A stretch of DNA of 64,000 bases from Thermodesulfovibrio thiophilus DSM 17215 (GTDB lineage: Bacteria; Nitrospirota; Thermodesulfovibrionia; Thermodesulfovibrionales; Thermodesulfovibrionaceae): NCBI RefSeq assembly GCF_000423865.1, contig NZ_AUIU01000012.1, forward strand, positions 62,001 to 126,000. Reading direction: 5' to 3'. The notes beneath the pieces are model-generated. The model worked only from the letters and a program-made list of their open reading frames with translations. It was not told the DNA's origin and searched no databases. The translations under genes and the position numbers were made by a program. Below, piece after piece: positions 44,631-52,972 of this stretch (position 1 is the first letter of the stretch; each line of letters starts with the position of its first letter).

Positions 44631-45427
44631 ATTCCCTTCCTCTGTATTTTTTTTATTAGCTCATCTATTGCATGGAATCCTATAGGCTCCATATCAAAGG
44701 TAAATTTATTAACATAGCAGTCTATATGTGATTTTATAACATTTTCATCGAGCTCCTGAGCGTACTTTTTAGCAAACTTTATTGCTTCATCAAAATGAGA
44801 ATAAGCATAATTTAAGCTCTCTCTGATAGTTTTTTCAAGTGTTTTGTTTATGTTTAATGATTTTTTAGCAACAATACAACCAAGAGGAATGGGCAAAGAA
44901 GTCTCATTCATCCAGAACTGCCCAAGATCAACAACTAATTTGAGTCCTTTTGATGCGTAGATAAAACGTCCCTCATGAATTAAAACACCCATGTCAACCT
45001 TTTCTTCAACAATACTATCAATAATCTGATGAAATTGCATGATGTCAAGTATATATTTTTTATCATGGAATTTTTTCTGCCAGTAAAACCACATAAGCGC
45101 TGAAGCAGTTGTCAACTTTCCAGGCAAAGCAATTTTTATAGTGGAAAGATTTTTGAGTTTATCTGGATACTTGGTAACTACTAAAGGACCATATTCTGAC
45201 AGAGCCCCACCTGAAGACAGCAGGTCATAGTTTGGTTTGACATGATAAAATGCATGAGCTGAAATTTTTGAAATATCAAGAGCATTTTTTATACATAAAT
45301 CATTTAAAGTTTCAACATCCTCTATAACAAAATCAAAGTTTAAGCCTTCCGTGTTTATCTTTTGCTCAATAATTCCGAAAAAAATAAAAATATCATTTGG
45401 GCATGGAGATATTCCAAATTTTAACAT
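44621..45427 (-). CDS. mqnD: 1,4-dihydroxy-6-naphthoate synthase
   Basis: This 268-residue enzyme converts cyclic dehypoxanthine futalosine to 1,4-dihydroxy-6-naphthoate, a step of the futalosine menaquinone pathway. It begins MLKFGISPCPNDIFIFFG, the MqnD signature, and keeps the two-lobed periplasmic-binding-protein-like fold (LDISKISAHAFYHV, VDMGVLIHEGRF). It is firm evidence that this organism uses the futalosine route. It has no ribosome site and an extended -10 box 6 bases before the ATG. glgP overlaps its end by 10 bases. Confidence 0.93.
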   Translation of the reverse strand: MLKFGISPCPNDIFIFFGIIEQKINTEGLNFDFVIEDVETLNDLCIKNALDISKISAHAFYHVKPNYDLLSSGGALSEYGPLVVTKYPDKLKNLSTIKIALPGKLTTASALMWFYWQKKFHDKKYILDIMQFHQIIDSIVEEKVDMGVLIHEGRFIYASKGLKLVVDLGQFWMNETSLPIPLGCIVAKKSLNINKTLEKTIRESLNYAYSHFDEAIKFAKKYAQELDENVIKSHIDCYVNKFTFDMEPIGFHAIDELIKKIQRKGIWL

Positions 45428-45433
45428 TTAATA

Positions 45434-45442
45434 ATTTTAGCA
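45434..45442 (-). promoter_or_regulatory. Extended -10 promoter of mqnD-glgP, predicted leaderless
   Basis: The minus strand reads TGCTAAAAT, ending 6 bases before the mqnD ATG, which lacks a Shine-Dalgarno. Confidence 0.5.
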
Positions 45443-45511
45443 GATATTGAAACATTTGTGTAATCTATGATAACTTAAAAATTAATAAATTTTAATCAGG
45501 AGGGAATAAAT

Positions 45512-45826
45512 TTGGCAACTACAACTAAAAGATCAACAGTAAAGAAAAGAAGTAGATCAGTATTAAAAAGGATAAGACAGAATGAGACAAGAAGGCTAAG
45601 AAATCAAGCATGGAGGACTCAAATCAAAACATGTGTAAAGAAGGTTGAAGAAACCATCGAAAAAAATGACAGAGATTCAATTCAAGCTGTTTTAAATGAA
45701 ACAATAAAAACAATAAGTAAAGCTGCTTCAAAAGGTGTTATTCATAAAAATACCGCTTCAAGAAAGATATCTAGATTAGTTAAAAAAGTTAATAATGCTT
45801 TACAACTATCCATGTCATCTAATTAA
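45512..45826 (+). CDS. rpsT: 30S ribosomal protein S20
   Basis: This 104-residue, strongly basic protein binds 16S rRNA in the body of the small subunit. It has the S20 pattern KKRSRSVLKRIRQNETRRLR at the N-terminus and KGVIHKNTASRKISRLVKK at the C-terminus. The start is TTG, preceded by AGGAGGG; no ATG is available nearby. It is about 15 residues longer than E. coli S20. It is monocistronic, divergent from mqnD, with 109 nt to the next gene holding only that gene's AAGGAGG. Confidence 0.96.
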   Translation: MATTTKRSTVKKRSRSVLKRIRQNETRRLRNQAWRTQIKTCVKKVEETIEKNDRDSIQAVLNETIKTISKAASKGVIHKNTASRKISRLVKKVNNALQLSMSSN

Positions 45827-45935
45827 ATTACTATCTTATACAAGGCAGTATACCATGGTGAGTCTTTGAAAAATTCGGATGATGTGTTTTTTAATACTTC
45901 AACCCTGTTCTTTTAAATAAAAGGAGGAAATCAGA

Positions 45936-46673
45936 ATGCAAGCCCTTAAAGGAAAGGTTGCGTTTATTACAGGCGCATCTAAAGGAATTGGATTAGCAAC
46001 GGCCGAAAGATTTGCTAAAGAAGGTTGTAACCTTGTCCTGTCAGCAAGATCTGAAATCCTGCTTGAAGAGATTTCCAATAAAATTGAAAATTTATATAAA
46101 GTAAAAGCTATATCAATAGCTGGAGATCTTACTAATTCTGACAATATTGAAAAAGCCTTTAAAATTCTCAAAGAAAATTTTAACAAAATTGACATTCTCA
46201 TAAATAATGCTGGAAGAGGAATTTTTAACTATATTGAAAATGGCTCACTAAAAGAATGGAAAGATGTTATAGATTTGAATCTCACAGCATTAATTCACTG
46301 CACTCATCTTGCCGTAAACATGATGATTCCAGCCAGAAGTGGACATATTATTAATATTTCTTCAGTGGCTGGAAGAATTGGAATCTCTGGATGGTCAGTT
46401 TATTGTGCTACAAAATGGGCAGTTGTTGGTTTCAGCGACTCAATCCGCAAAGAATTAACAAAGTACAATATTCGTGTTACTGTAATTGAACCTGGAGTGG
46501 TTACAACAGAATGGGGAGAGAATATGCCTGAAGAATGGATAAAAGGTAGACAGGAAATGAAAGCTCCTCTTAAACCAGAAAATATTGCTGAGGCAATCTA
46601 CTATGTTGTAACTCAACCTGAACATGTATCAGTGAATGAACTTTTAATAAGACCAACGGAACAGGAAAGATGA
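45936..46673 (+). CDS. Short-chain dehydrogenase/reductase
   Basis: This 245-residue classical SDR has the NAD(P) loop ITGASKGIGLATAERFAKEG, LINNAGRG, the catalytic Ser in INISSVAGRIG and the Tyr-Lys pair of YCATKWAVVGF. The closest generic description is 3-oxoacyl-ACP-reductase-like, but the substrate cannot be deduced. AAGGAGG precedes the ATG. It overlaps moaC by 4 bases, which does not by itself imply a role in molybdopterin synthesis. Confidence 0.9.
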   Translation: MQALKGKVAFITGASKGIGLATAERFAKEGCNLVLSARSEILLEEISNKIENLYKVKAISIAGDLTNSDNIEKAFKILKENFNKIDILINNAGRGIFNYIENGSLKEWKDVIDLNLTALIHCTHLAVNMMIPARSGHIINISSVAGRIGISGWSVYCATKWAVVGFSDSIRKELTKYNIRVTVIEPGVVTTEWGENMPEEWIKGRQEMKAPLKPENIAEAIYYVVTQPEHVSVNELLIRPTEQER

Positions 46674-47146
46674 GTCTCACACATTTTGATGAAAAAGGAC
46701 AGGCAAGAATGGTTGATATTACAGGCAAACCTATAACTGAAAGAGTGGCGGTTATCGAAGGATTTGTAAAAATGAAACCTGAAACTCTTGAGCTGATTTT
46801 AAATAAAGAAATTGCAAAAGGTGATGTTTTTCAGGTTGCTCGTCTAGCAGGAATTATGGCTGCAAAGATGACTCCTCATTTAATCCCCTTGTGCCATCCT
46901 TTGCCTATCACATCTGTTGAGATTGATTTTGAGCCAGATATAAAAAACTCACAGGTAAAAATAAAAACCACTGTAAAGACATCAGGACAAACTGGAGTTG
47001 AAATGGAAGGCATGGTTGCAACTTCTATAGCAGCTTTAACAGTTTATGATATGTGCAAAGCTGTTGATAAAGAAATGATTATTGGTGAGATAAAACTTAT
47101 TTATAAATCTGGCGGTAAAAGTGGTGAGTTTATAAGAAAGACCTAA
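46670..47146 (+). CDS. moaC: Cyclic pyranopterin monophosphate synthase
   Basis: This 158-residue enzyme, together with MoaA, makes cyclic pyranopterin monophosphate, the first molybdopterin intermediate. It has LIPLCHPLPITSVEIDF, TGVEMEGMVATSIAALTVYD and MCKAVDKEM, all MoaC signatures. Molybdopterin is needed by the oxidoreductase at the window start. AGGAAAG precedes the ATG, which overlaps the SDR stop. Its stop codon and that of the convergent hypothetical gene share bases (CTAA). Confidence 0.96.
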   Translation: MSLTHFDEKGQARMVDITGKPITERVAVIEGFVKMKPETLELILNKEIAKGDVFQVARLAGIMAAKMTPHLIPLCHPLPITSVEIDFEPDIKNSQVKIKTTVKTSGQTGVEMEGMVATSIAALTVYDMCKAVDKEMIIGEIKLIYKSGGKSGEFIRKT

Positions 47147-47646
47147 TCGTGATCTGACCCCCCGCCACCATAAAGTTGTTTTTCAACTCGTGGGTTAAGA
47201 TTTGTAAAAATAGTTATTATACTGTCTTTCTTTTTGTAAACCGTCTCTACAGGTTCTAAAATTCCAAATACCCATGGAAAATATACTGGTTTCAGCTCAT
47301 AACCAAATGCATTTTCTTCATCTTTTATTGTTGAACATTTAATAGTACTTACAAAAGACGGATTTTTTAAAATTTCATTCACTATTTTCAAAGCTTCCTT
47401 ATCATTTAAATTTTTAAATATTCTATATTTAAACTCTGGAGCATAGGGGCTGATAATAACTTTATCGTCAACTTTATCAAGAACTATAAATGTCTCTGGA
47501 TCATTAATGAAAGCATTGGCATAAATAATTAAATCAAAATTGCCCTTTATATTTTGATCATTACATTGTTCCAGTGTAAGGGAATGTAGGGTTAAGGGTA
47601 AAATCAAAACTACTAAAACAGCTGCTATTATTCCAATTAATTTCAT
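47143..47646 (-). CDS. Secreted or membrane-anchored protein of unknown function
   Basis: This 167-residue protein has an N-terminal signal peptide or anchor (about 1-22) and two cysteines after it (LEQCND and IKCSTIKDE) that could form a disulfide. It has a mixed alpha/beta mature part and ends in a Gly/Asp/His tail (YGGGGSDHD). I do not recognise a family. No ribosome site is present; a TATAAT ends six bases before the ATG. Only 21 bp separate its start codon from that of the divergent ABC-transporter gene, so the two may be jointly regulated. Its stop overlaps the moaC stop. Confidence 0.6.
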   Translation of the reverse strand: MKLIGIIAAVLVVLILPLTLHSLTLEQCNDQNIKGNFDLIIYANAFINDPETFIVLDKVDDKVIISPYAPEFKYRIFKNLNDKEALKIVNEILKNPSFVSTIKCSTIKDEENAFGYELKPVYFPWVFGILEPVETVYKKKDSIITIFTNLNPRVEKQLYGGGGSDHD

Positions 47647-47652
47647 ACATTA

Positions 47653-47660
47653 ATTATACT
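47653..47660. promoter_or_regulatory. Overlapping divergent -10 boxes in a 21-bp intergenic space
   Basis: The plus strand has TATACT (47655-47660) ending 7 bases before the ABC-ATPase ATG. The minus strand has TATAAT (47658-47653) ending 6 bases before the ATG of the hypothetical gene. The two boxes share four bases, so RNA polymerase cannot occupy both at once. Each -35 region would lie inside the neighbouring coding sequence. Confidence 0.5.
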
Positions 47661-47667
47661 AAAATTT

Positions 47668-48390
47668 ATGGCAGCAGTACAAGGAAAAAATTTAGTCAAA
47701 TATTACAAAAAATTTAAAGCTTTAAATTCTGTAACTTTTGAAATAAAAGAAGGTGAATGCTTTGGTTTTCTTGGTCCCAATGGAGCAGGAAAAACAACCC
47801 TTATGGGAATGATTTATGGATTTATAACGCCTTCAGAAGGAGAAATAGAAATCTTTAATCAAAAATTTAATAAACATACTTTATCAGAAATAAAAAAAAG
47901 AATAGGCGTCATCCCGCAGGACAACAACCTCGATCCTGATCTAAACGTTCTAGAAAATCTCATAGTCTATGCAAGATATTTTGACATTAACAGAAAAAAA
48001 GCAACCCAAAAAGCCATAGAGCTTCTTGAATTTGTAAAACTGGATGATTGGATCAGCATAAATGTAAGAAAACTTTCAGGAGGAATGCAGAGAAAGCTCA
48101 TCTTTGCTAGAGGACTTATAAATGACCCTGATCTTATAATTCTTGATGAGCCTACAACAGGCCTTGACCCACGCAGCAGAAGACAGATATGGGAAAAAAT
48201 TGAGGTGCTTAAACATTCTGGTAAAACTCTCATTCTTACAACACATTATATGGAAGAAGCTGAAAAACTATGCGATAGAATCGCAATGATGGATAAAGGT
48301 AAAATTTTAGTTATTGACACTCCTGAGAATTTATCTATTAAATTTGGTGGAAATCTTGAACATGTTTATTTAAATATGACAGAGGGATAG
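47668..48390 (+). CDS. ABC-2-type transporter ATP-binding protein (DrrA/NodI class)
   Basis: This 240-residue ATPase has Walker A (GPNGAGKTT), the Q-loop (GVIPQDNNLDPDL), signature LSGGMQRKL, Walker B plus D-loop (LIILDEPTTGLDPRS) and the H-loop (LTTHYMEEAEKLCDR). It is the motor of a two-gene exporter with the permease 2 nt downstream. NodIJ, DrrAB and YadGH-type exporters share this layout; the cargo (lipid, drug or polysaccharide) is unknown. It has no Shine-Dalgarno and a predicted leaderless promoter. Confidence 0.92.
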   Translation: MAAVQGKNLVKYYKKFKALNSVTFEIKEGECFGFLGPNGAGKTTLMGMIYGFITPSEGEIEIFNQKFNKHTLSEIKKRIGVIPQDNNLDPDLNVLENLIVYARYFDINRKKATQKAIELLEFVKLDDWISINVRKLSGGMQRKLIFARGLINDPDLIILDEPTTGLDPRSRRQIWEKIEVLKHSGKTLILTTHYMEEAEKLCDRIAMMDKGKILVIDTPENLSIKFGGNLEHVYLNMTEG

Positions 48391-48392
48391 AA

Positions 48393-49151
48393 ATGAACTT
48401 TAAAAGAGCCATTAGAGTATGGCAGAGAAATGCAACAGTTTATAAAAAACTATATCGTTCAAGTCTGACACTTAATTTTTTCGAACCAATGTTTTATCTG
48501 CTCGCACTTGGTTATGGGCTTGGAGGATTCATAAGAGAAATCAATGGCATGTCATATATTGATTTCATTGCTCCTGGTATTGTTATGTCATCAGGCATGT
48601 TTGCTGCATGCTATGAATGTACCTATGGAACATATGTAAGAATGTTTTATCAGAAAACTTTTGATGCAATTTTAGCAACACCGATAAATTTCAATGAACT
48701 TGTTCTTGGTGAGTTGCTATGGGGAGCAACAAAGAGCTTGATTTATGGAACAATTATAGTTTTTGTAATATCTTTTTTCGGAGTTGTTCAGTCTTTTTAT
48801 ATTGCCTTTATTTTACCGATAATTGCAATCTGCGGATTAATATTTGCAAGCCTGTCCTTGATTGCAACAGCTATAGTTCCAGGAATTGATTCCTTTAACT
48901 ACTTTTACACTCTTATTCTAACTCCTCTGTTTTTATTTTCAGGAATATTTTTTCCACTTGATGGAATGCCTGAGATTGTAGTGAAAATCTCAAATATTAA
49001 TCCGTTACTGCATCTTGTAAACATTTCAAGGGCATTCTGCTATGGACAAGTTTCACACATTCTTATTTATGATCTTGCAATAATTTTATTGTACGGGATT
49101 ATTTTCGTTCCTTTACCTTTTATTCTGTTAAAAAAACGTTATGTTTTATAA
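48393..49151 (+). CDS. ABC-2-type transporter permease (DrrB/NodJ class)
   Basis: This 252-residue inner-membrane protein has six predicted helices and the ABC-2 permease pattern: a long amphipathic N-terminus, YIDFIAPGIVMSSGMFAA, then TYVRMFYQKTFDAILATPIN. LFLFSGIFFPLDGMPE follows in the last third, with NPLLHLVNISRA after it. It forms a homodimer with two copies of the ATPase encoded 2 nt upstream. GAGGGA precedes the ATG. No substrate can be assigned. Confidence 0.91.
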   Translation: MNFKRAIRVWQRNATVYKKLYRSSLTLNFFEPMFYLLALGYGLGGFIREINGMSYIDFIAPGIVMSSGMFAACYECTYGTYVRMFYQKTFDAILATPINFNELVLGELLWGATKSLIYGTIIVFVISFFGVVQSFYIAFILPIIAICGLIFASLSLIATAIVPGIDSFNYFYTLILTPLFLFSGIFFPLDGMPEIVVKISNINPLLHLVNISRAFCYGQVSHILIYDLAIILLYGIIFVPLPFILLKKRYVL

Positions 49152-49175
49152 AAAATGTTCAACATAAAAAATAAA

Positions 49176-49256
49176 TGCGAGAGGAGGGATTTGAACCCTC
49201 ACGGGCTTCCCCACTGGATCCTAAGTCCAGCGCGTCTGCCATTCCGCCACTCTCGC
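49176..49256 (-). tRNA. tRNA-Leu (anticodon TAG)
   Basis: A class II tRNA is visible on the minus strand: acceptor stem GCGAGAG/CTCTCGC, anticodon loop CTTAGGA in a CTGGA/TCCAG stem, a long variable arm (GGGGAAGCCCG) and T-arm GGTTCAAATCC, with discriminator A. The anticodon UAG reads CUN leucine codons. The CCA end is not encoded. It lies 22 nt after the purD stop on the same strand and could be processed from the nucleotide superoperon transcript. Confidence 0.96.
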
Positions 49257-49278
49257 TTATTTTCATTTTAAATAATTC

Positions 49279-50544
49279 TCAGACAGTTAATCCAATGTCT
49301 TTTCTATACTGCATTCCATCAAAATGAATTAGTTCAATAGCACTGTATACTTTATTTCTTGCATCTTTTAAATCTTGCCCAAGTGCAGTAATTCCTAAAA
49401 CTCTTCCACCATTTGTAACAATCTTTCCTTCTTCATCAAATCCAGTTCCTGAATGAAAAACCATTACATCCTTTAACCTTTTAACCATTTCAAGTCCGGA
49501 AATTGGTATTCCCTTTTTATAAGTCCCAGGATATCCATGAGAGGCTAAAATTACACATAAAGAGGCTTCATCTTTCCACTTAACATTCACTTTTGAAAGT
49601 CTCTGTTCTGAAATTGACATAAAAATATCAATTATGTCTGTTTCAAGTCTTGGAAGTATTACCTGAGTTTCAGGATCACCAAATCTACAGTTAAATTCAA
49701 GCACATAAGGTTTACCATTGACAATCATTAAACCTGCATAAAGAATTCCTTTATAGATAATACCTTCTGCCCTCAACCCCATAATAGTAGGTTGTATCAC
49801 TGTTTCAAGAATTTCTTTTTCAAGTTCAGGAGTAATTATGGGATTTGGACTAAATGTTCCCATACCTCCTGTGTTTGGACCTTCATCATTGTCAAGAAGT
49901 CTTTTATGGTCCTTTGATGTAACCATTGGAATAATGGTTTTACCATCTGTAAATACCAAATATGAAACTTCCTGCCCCTGTAAGCATTCCTCAATTACAA
50001 CTCTATCTCCAGCAGGTCCAAATACTTTTTCCTTCATTATCAATTTTAAAGCATCCATGGCCTCATCATGAGTTTTAGCTATAAAAACTCCTTTACCAGC
50101 CGCGAGTCCATCAGCTTTTATAACTATCGGAGCACCTTTAAGTCGTATGTATTCTTCAGCATATGTGTAGGAGTTAAAAACTTGATAGTTTGCAGTGGGA
50201 ATTTTATATCGCTTCATGAACTCTTTTGCGAATACCTTACTGCCTTCAATCTGAGCTCCTGCTTTTGTTGGTCCAATAATTTTTCTCCCTTCCTTCAAAA
50301 ATAAATCAACAATTCCCTTTGCAAGAGGTTCTTCAGGTCCAACAACTGTAAGGTCAATCCATTCGTATTTAACAAAATCTACAAAAGTTGATAAATTTTT
50401 GCTTTCAACTTCTATACATTCAGATATTTCTGATATGCCTGCATTTCCAGGAGCACAGTAAATCCTATCCACAACTCTTGATTGACTTAGCTTCCATATA
50501 ATGGCATGTTCCCTTCCTCCAGAGCCTATAACAAGAACTTTCAT
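49279..50544 (-). CDS. purD: Phosphoribosylamine--glycine ligase
   Basis: This 421-residue ATP-grasp enzyme makes glycinamide ribonucleotide, step two of purine synthesis. It begins MKVLVIGSGGREHAIIWKL and shows IVIKADGLAAGKGVFIA, GPNTGGMGTFSPNPI and VLEFNCRFGDPETQVILPRL. GAGGAGG precedes the ATG, which overlaps the stop of the protoglobin/PsiE gene by 4 bases. It is the last protein gene of the superoperon that starts at pyrR. Confidence 0.97.
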   Translation of the reverse strand: MKVLVIGSGGREHAIIWKLSQSRVVDRIYCAPGNAGISEISECIEVESKNLSTFVDFVKYEWIDLTVVGPEEPLAKGIVDLFLKEGRKIIGPTKAGAQIEGSKVFAKEFMKRYKIPTANYQVFNSYTYAEEYIRLKGAPIVIKADGLAAGKGVFIAKTHDEAMDALKLIMKEKVFGPAGDRVVIEECLQGQEVSYLVFTDGKTIIPMVTSKDHKRLLDNDEGPNTGGMGTFSPNPIITPELEKEILETVIQPTIMGLRAEGIIYKGILYAGLMIVNGKPYVLEFNCRFGDPETQVILPRLETDIIDIFMSISEQRLSKVNVKWKDEASLCVILASHGYPGTYKKGIPISGLEMVKRLKDVMVFHSGTGFDEEGKIVTNGGRVLGITALGQDLKDARNKVYSAIELIHFDGMQYRKDIGLTV

Positions 50545-51437
50545 TTTCGTTCCTCCTCGGTCTTCTTAACTAACCAGTAAATAATTCCGATAACAAGAAC
50601 TGAAGCTACAAGAGTTGCAATAAAGTCAATAGAATCGTGTTTTAATGTTGATATCATTACTTCTCTTATATTCGTAACCAATGCAACACCGACAAAAACA
50701 CTAATTTTAAATTTACCACCTCTAAGATGTGCAATTTCTGTATTTATAAGTTCAAGCATAACCCACAGTATAAGGACCGAACCCAGAGCTGTTACAATTG
50801 TCTGGTCCAGTTTGCCTGTGAAAATTTCATATATATCTCTTCCGCATAGATATATTACCGCTCCTGTAAGAAACATCAAACCCAATATAAGCACCACACT
50901 TGTAATGTTTGCAAAAGTTTCACCAAATTTTACCACTCTGCTTTTTGCTCTATAAGCTAAAGAATACCCTTTTATTTCTTCTTCTAAATAAGCAGATGTG
51001 ATGATGTCAAGATTCATGTCGAGAATTTTATTTAAAGAAATAATGTATTTTTGTCTTTCTTTATCAGATTCTATTTCTTCACAAAGAATATCCACACATA
51101 TATTTCTAACAATATCTATAGATCGATTAGTAAAATGCGGGTCAACTCCAACTTTTTCATGCTTCTGTCCTATTTTTATTATAGAATCATAAAAAAAGTT
51201 ATCGTACTTACCTGAAAAAAGATTGATAAACCATAAACGCACCAGCTTCATCACATGTTTAATTAAAGAATCACTCTTAAAAACTTTTTTAGCCGAATCA
51301 GTAGCATTTACCCATTGATATAACGCATCGACAACTCTGTCAACTCTCTGTTCCATAATAGACCTGAGTTGTACAAGTCTGAGTTCATCTTCTGTTGTGA
51401 AATAATAATTGGCTTTGATTTCTCTAAATGTTCTCAT
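50541..51437 (-). CDS. Protoglobin-domain haem sensor fused to a PsiE-type membrane domain
   Basis: This 298-residue protein has residues 1-165 resembling a protoglobin/globin-coupled-sensor domain. The probable proximal haem ligand is His93 in IGQKHEKVGVDPHF, a pattern typical of the F-helix of this group. Residues 175-292 form four predicted helices resembling the PsiE family (FLTGAVIYLCGRDIYEIF, ALGSVLILWVMLELINTEIA). The likely role is sensing O2, NO or CO at the inner membrane; the output is unknown. Its ATG shares one base with the purH stop and lacks a ribosome site, while its stop overlaps purD. It is therefore translated as part of the purine genes. The haem assignment is motif-based. 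Confidence 0.75.
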   Translation of the reverse strand: MRTFREIKANYYFTTEDELRLVQLRSIMEQRVDRVVDALYQWVNATDSAKKVFKSDSLIKHVMKLVRLWFINLFSGKYDNFFYDSIIKIGQKHEKVGVDPHFTNRSIDIVRNICVDILCEEIESDKERQKYIISLNKILDMNLDIITSAYLEEEIKGYSLAYRAKSRVVKFGETFANITSVVLILGLMFLTGAVIYLCGRDIYEIFTGKLDQTIVTALGSVLILWVMLELINTEIAHLRGGKFKISVFVGVALVTNIREVMISTLKHDSIDFIATLVASVLVIGIIYWLVKKTEEERK

Positions 51438-52972
51438 CAGTGTCTGAAATGTCTTATTCCTGTAAATATCATTGCCATATTATACTGATCTGCAGCATCA
51501 ATAACTTCCTGATCTCTTAAAGAACCACCTGGCTGAATTACTGCTGTAACACCATTCTGAGCTAATACATCAATATTATCTCTGAATGGAAAAAATCCAT
51601 CTGAAGCAACAACTGTATCTTTTAGTGTGCTTAATGCATGCATTGCTCCAATTTTTGCTGAAAATACTCTGCTTGTCTGTCCAATCCCCAATCCAACTGT
51701 TTTATCTTCTTTTGCATAAACAATGGCATTTGATTTTACATGTTTGCATACCTTCCATGCAAAAAGTAAAGCTTTCAATTCATCATCTGTTGGTTTTCTC
51801 TTTGTTACCACTCTTATGTTTGTAAATTCATCACTGACCTTATCCCATTCCTGCACTATAAATCCTCCAAGAATTCTCTTTAAATCAAAACCAGATGGAT
51901 TAATTCCCTGTGAAAGATTTTTAAATCTAAGAAGTCTTAGATTTTTCTTTGACGCAAAAATCTTAAGGGCATCGATATCAAACTCTGGGGCTACTATAAC
52001 TTCATAAAAACTCTGAATTACTTCTTGTGCTGTTTTACTGTCAACGGTTCTGTTAAAAACAATTATCCCTCCAAAAGCACTTATAGGGTCACATTCAAAC
52101 GCTTTTTTATAAGCAGTGTGAATACTCTCTCCAATTGCCACTCCACATGGATTGTTATGTTTTACAATGGCACATACTGGCTCATTAAATTCGGAAGCAA
52201 GAAACACCGCTGAGTGTGTATCAAGATAGTTATTGAATGACATCTCTTTACCCTGAAGAACCTCTGCGTCTATTAAAGATGGAGTTTCATTTATGCTATA
52301 AAGAGCTGCTTTTTGATGTGGATTTTCTCCATAGCGTAAAACCCTTATCATTTTAAGTGGCATTGTCCATTCTTCTTTAAAATCTTTAAAACTGGTTGTT
52401 TTATCAAAATAATCTGATATCAAAGCATCATATCTTGCTGTGTGAGAAAAAACTTTTTTTGCAAGCTCGAATCTTCTTTCAGTAGATATTTCACCTTTTT
52501 TAATTTCTTCAATTACTGAAGAATAATCATCAGGATCAACCAGAACAATTACATGTTTATAATTTTTTGCAGCTGCTCTTAAAAGTGTGGGTCCACCAAT
52601 ATCAATATTTTCTATTACCTCATCCAGACTAACACTTTCTTTTTTTATCGTTGCTTCGAATGGATATAAATTAACAACAACCATATCTATTGGTTTTATG
52701 CCAAGTCGTTGCATTGTTTCTATATCTTCAGAGGTATCTCTTCTTGCAAGAATGCCTCCATGAACAAGTGGATGAAGTGTTTTAACTCTTCCATCCATTA
52801 TTTCAGGAAATCCGGTATAATCTGAAACATCAGTTACATCTATTCCAGCATCCCTGAGTAATTTTGCTGTTCCACCTGTAGAAAGGATATCAATACCAGC
52901 ACTGGTAAGTTCTTTTGCAAAATCAACAATACCCTTTTTGTCGGAAACACTGATTAATGCCCTTTTAATCAC
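51437..52972 (-). CDS. purH: Bifunctional AICAR formyltransferase/IMP cyclohydrolase
   Basis: This 511-residue enzyme performs the last two steps of IMP synthesis. The N-terminal MGS-like IMP cyclohydrolase domain ([35 protein letters not shown]) is followed by the formyltransferase domain with catalytic Lys-His in [13 protein letters not shown] and the C-terminal [11 protein letters not shown]. The start is GTG with GGAGG eight bases before it. It overlaps carB by 4 bases upstream and the protoglobin gene by one base downstream. Confidence 0.97.
   Translation of the reverse strand: MIKRALISVSDKKGIVDFAKELTSAGIDILSTGGTAKLLRDAGIDVTDVSDYTGFPEIMDGRVKTLHPLVHGGILARRDTSEDIETMQRLGIKPIDMVVVNLYPFEATIKKESVSLDEVIENIDIGGPTLLRAAAKNYKHVIVLVDPDDYSSVIEEIKKGEISTERRFELAKKVFSHTARYDALISDYFDKTTSFKDFKEEWTMPLKMIRVLRYGENPHQKAALYSINETPSLIDAEVLQGKEMSFNNYLDTHSAVFLASEFNEPVCAIVKHNNPCGVAIGESIHTAYKKAFECDPISAFGGIIVFNRTVDSKTAQEVIQSFYEVIVAPEFDIDALKIFASKKNLRLLRFKNLSQGINPSGFDLKRILGGFIVQEWDKVSDEFTNIRVVTKRKPTDDELKALLFAWKVCKHVKSNAIVYAKEDKTVGLGIGQTSRVFSAKIGAMHALSTLKDTVVASDGFFPFRDNIDVLAQNGVTAVIQPGGSLRDQEVIDAADQYNMAMIFTGIRHFRH

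Noticed and set aside
45848-45860. Palindrome ACCATGGT downstream of rpsT
   Set aside because: Eight bases only, without flanking symmetry or repeats; chance occurrence.
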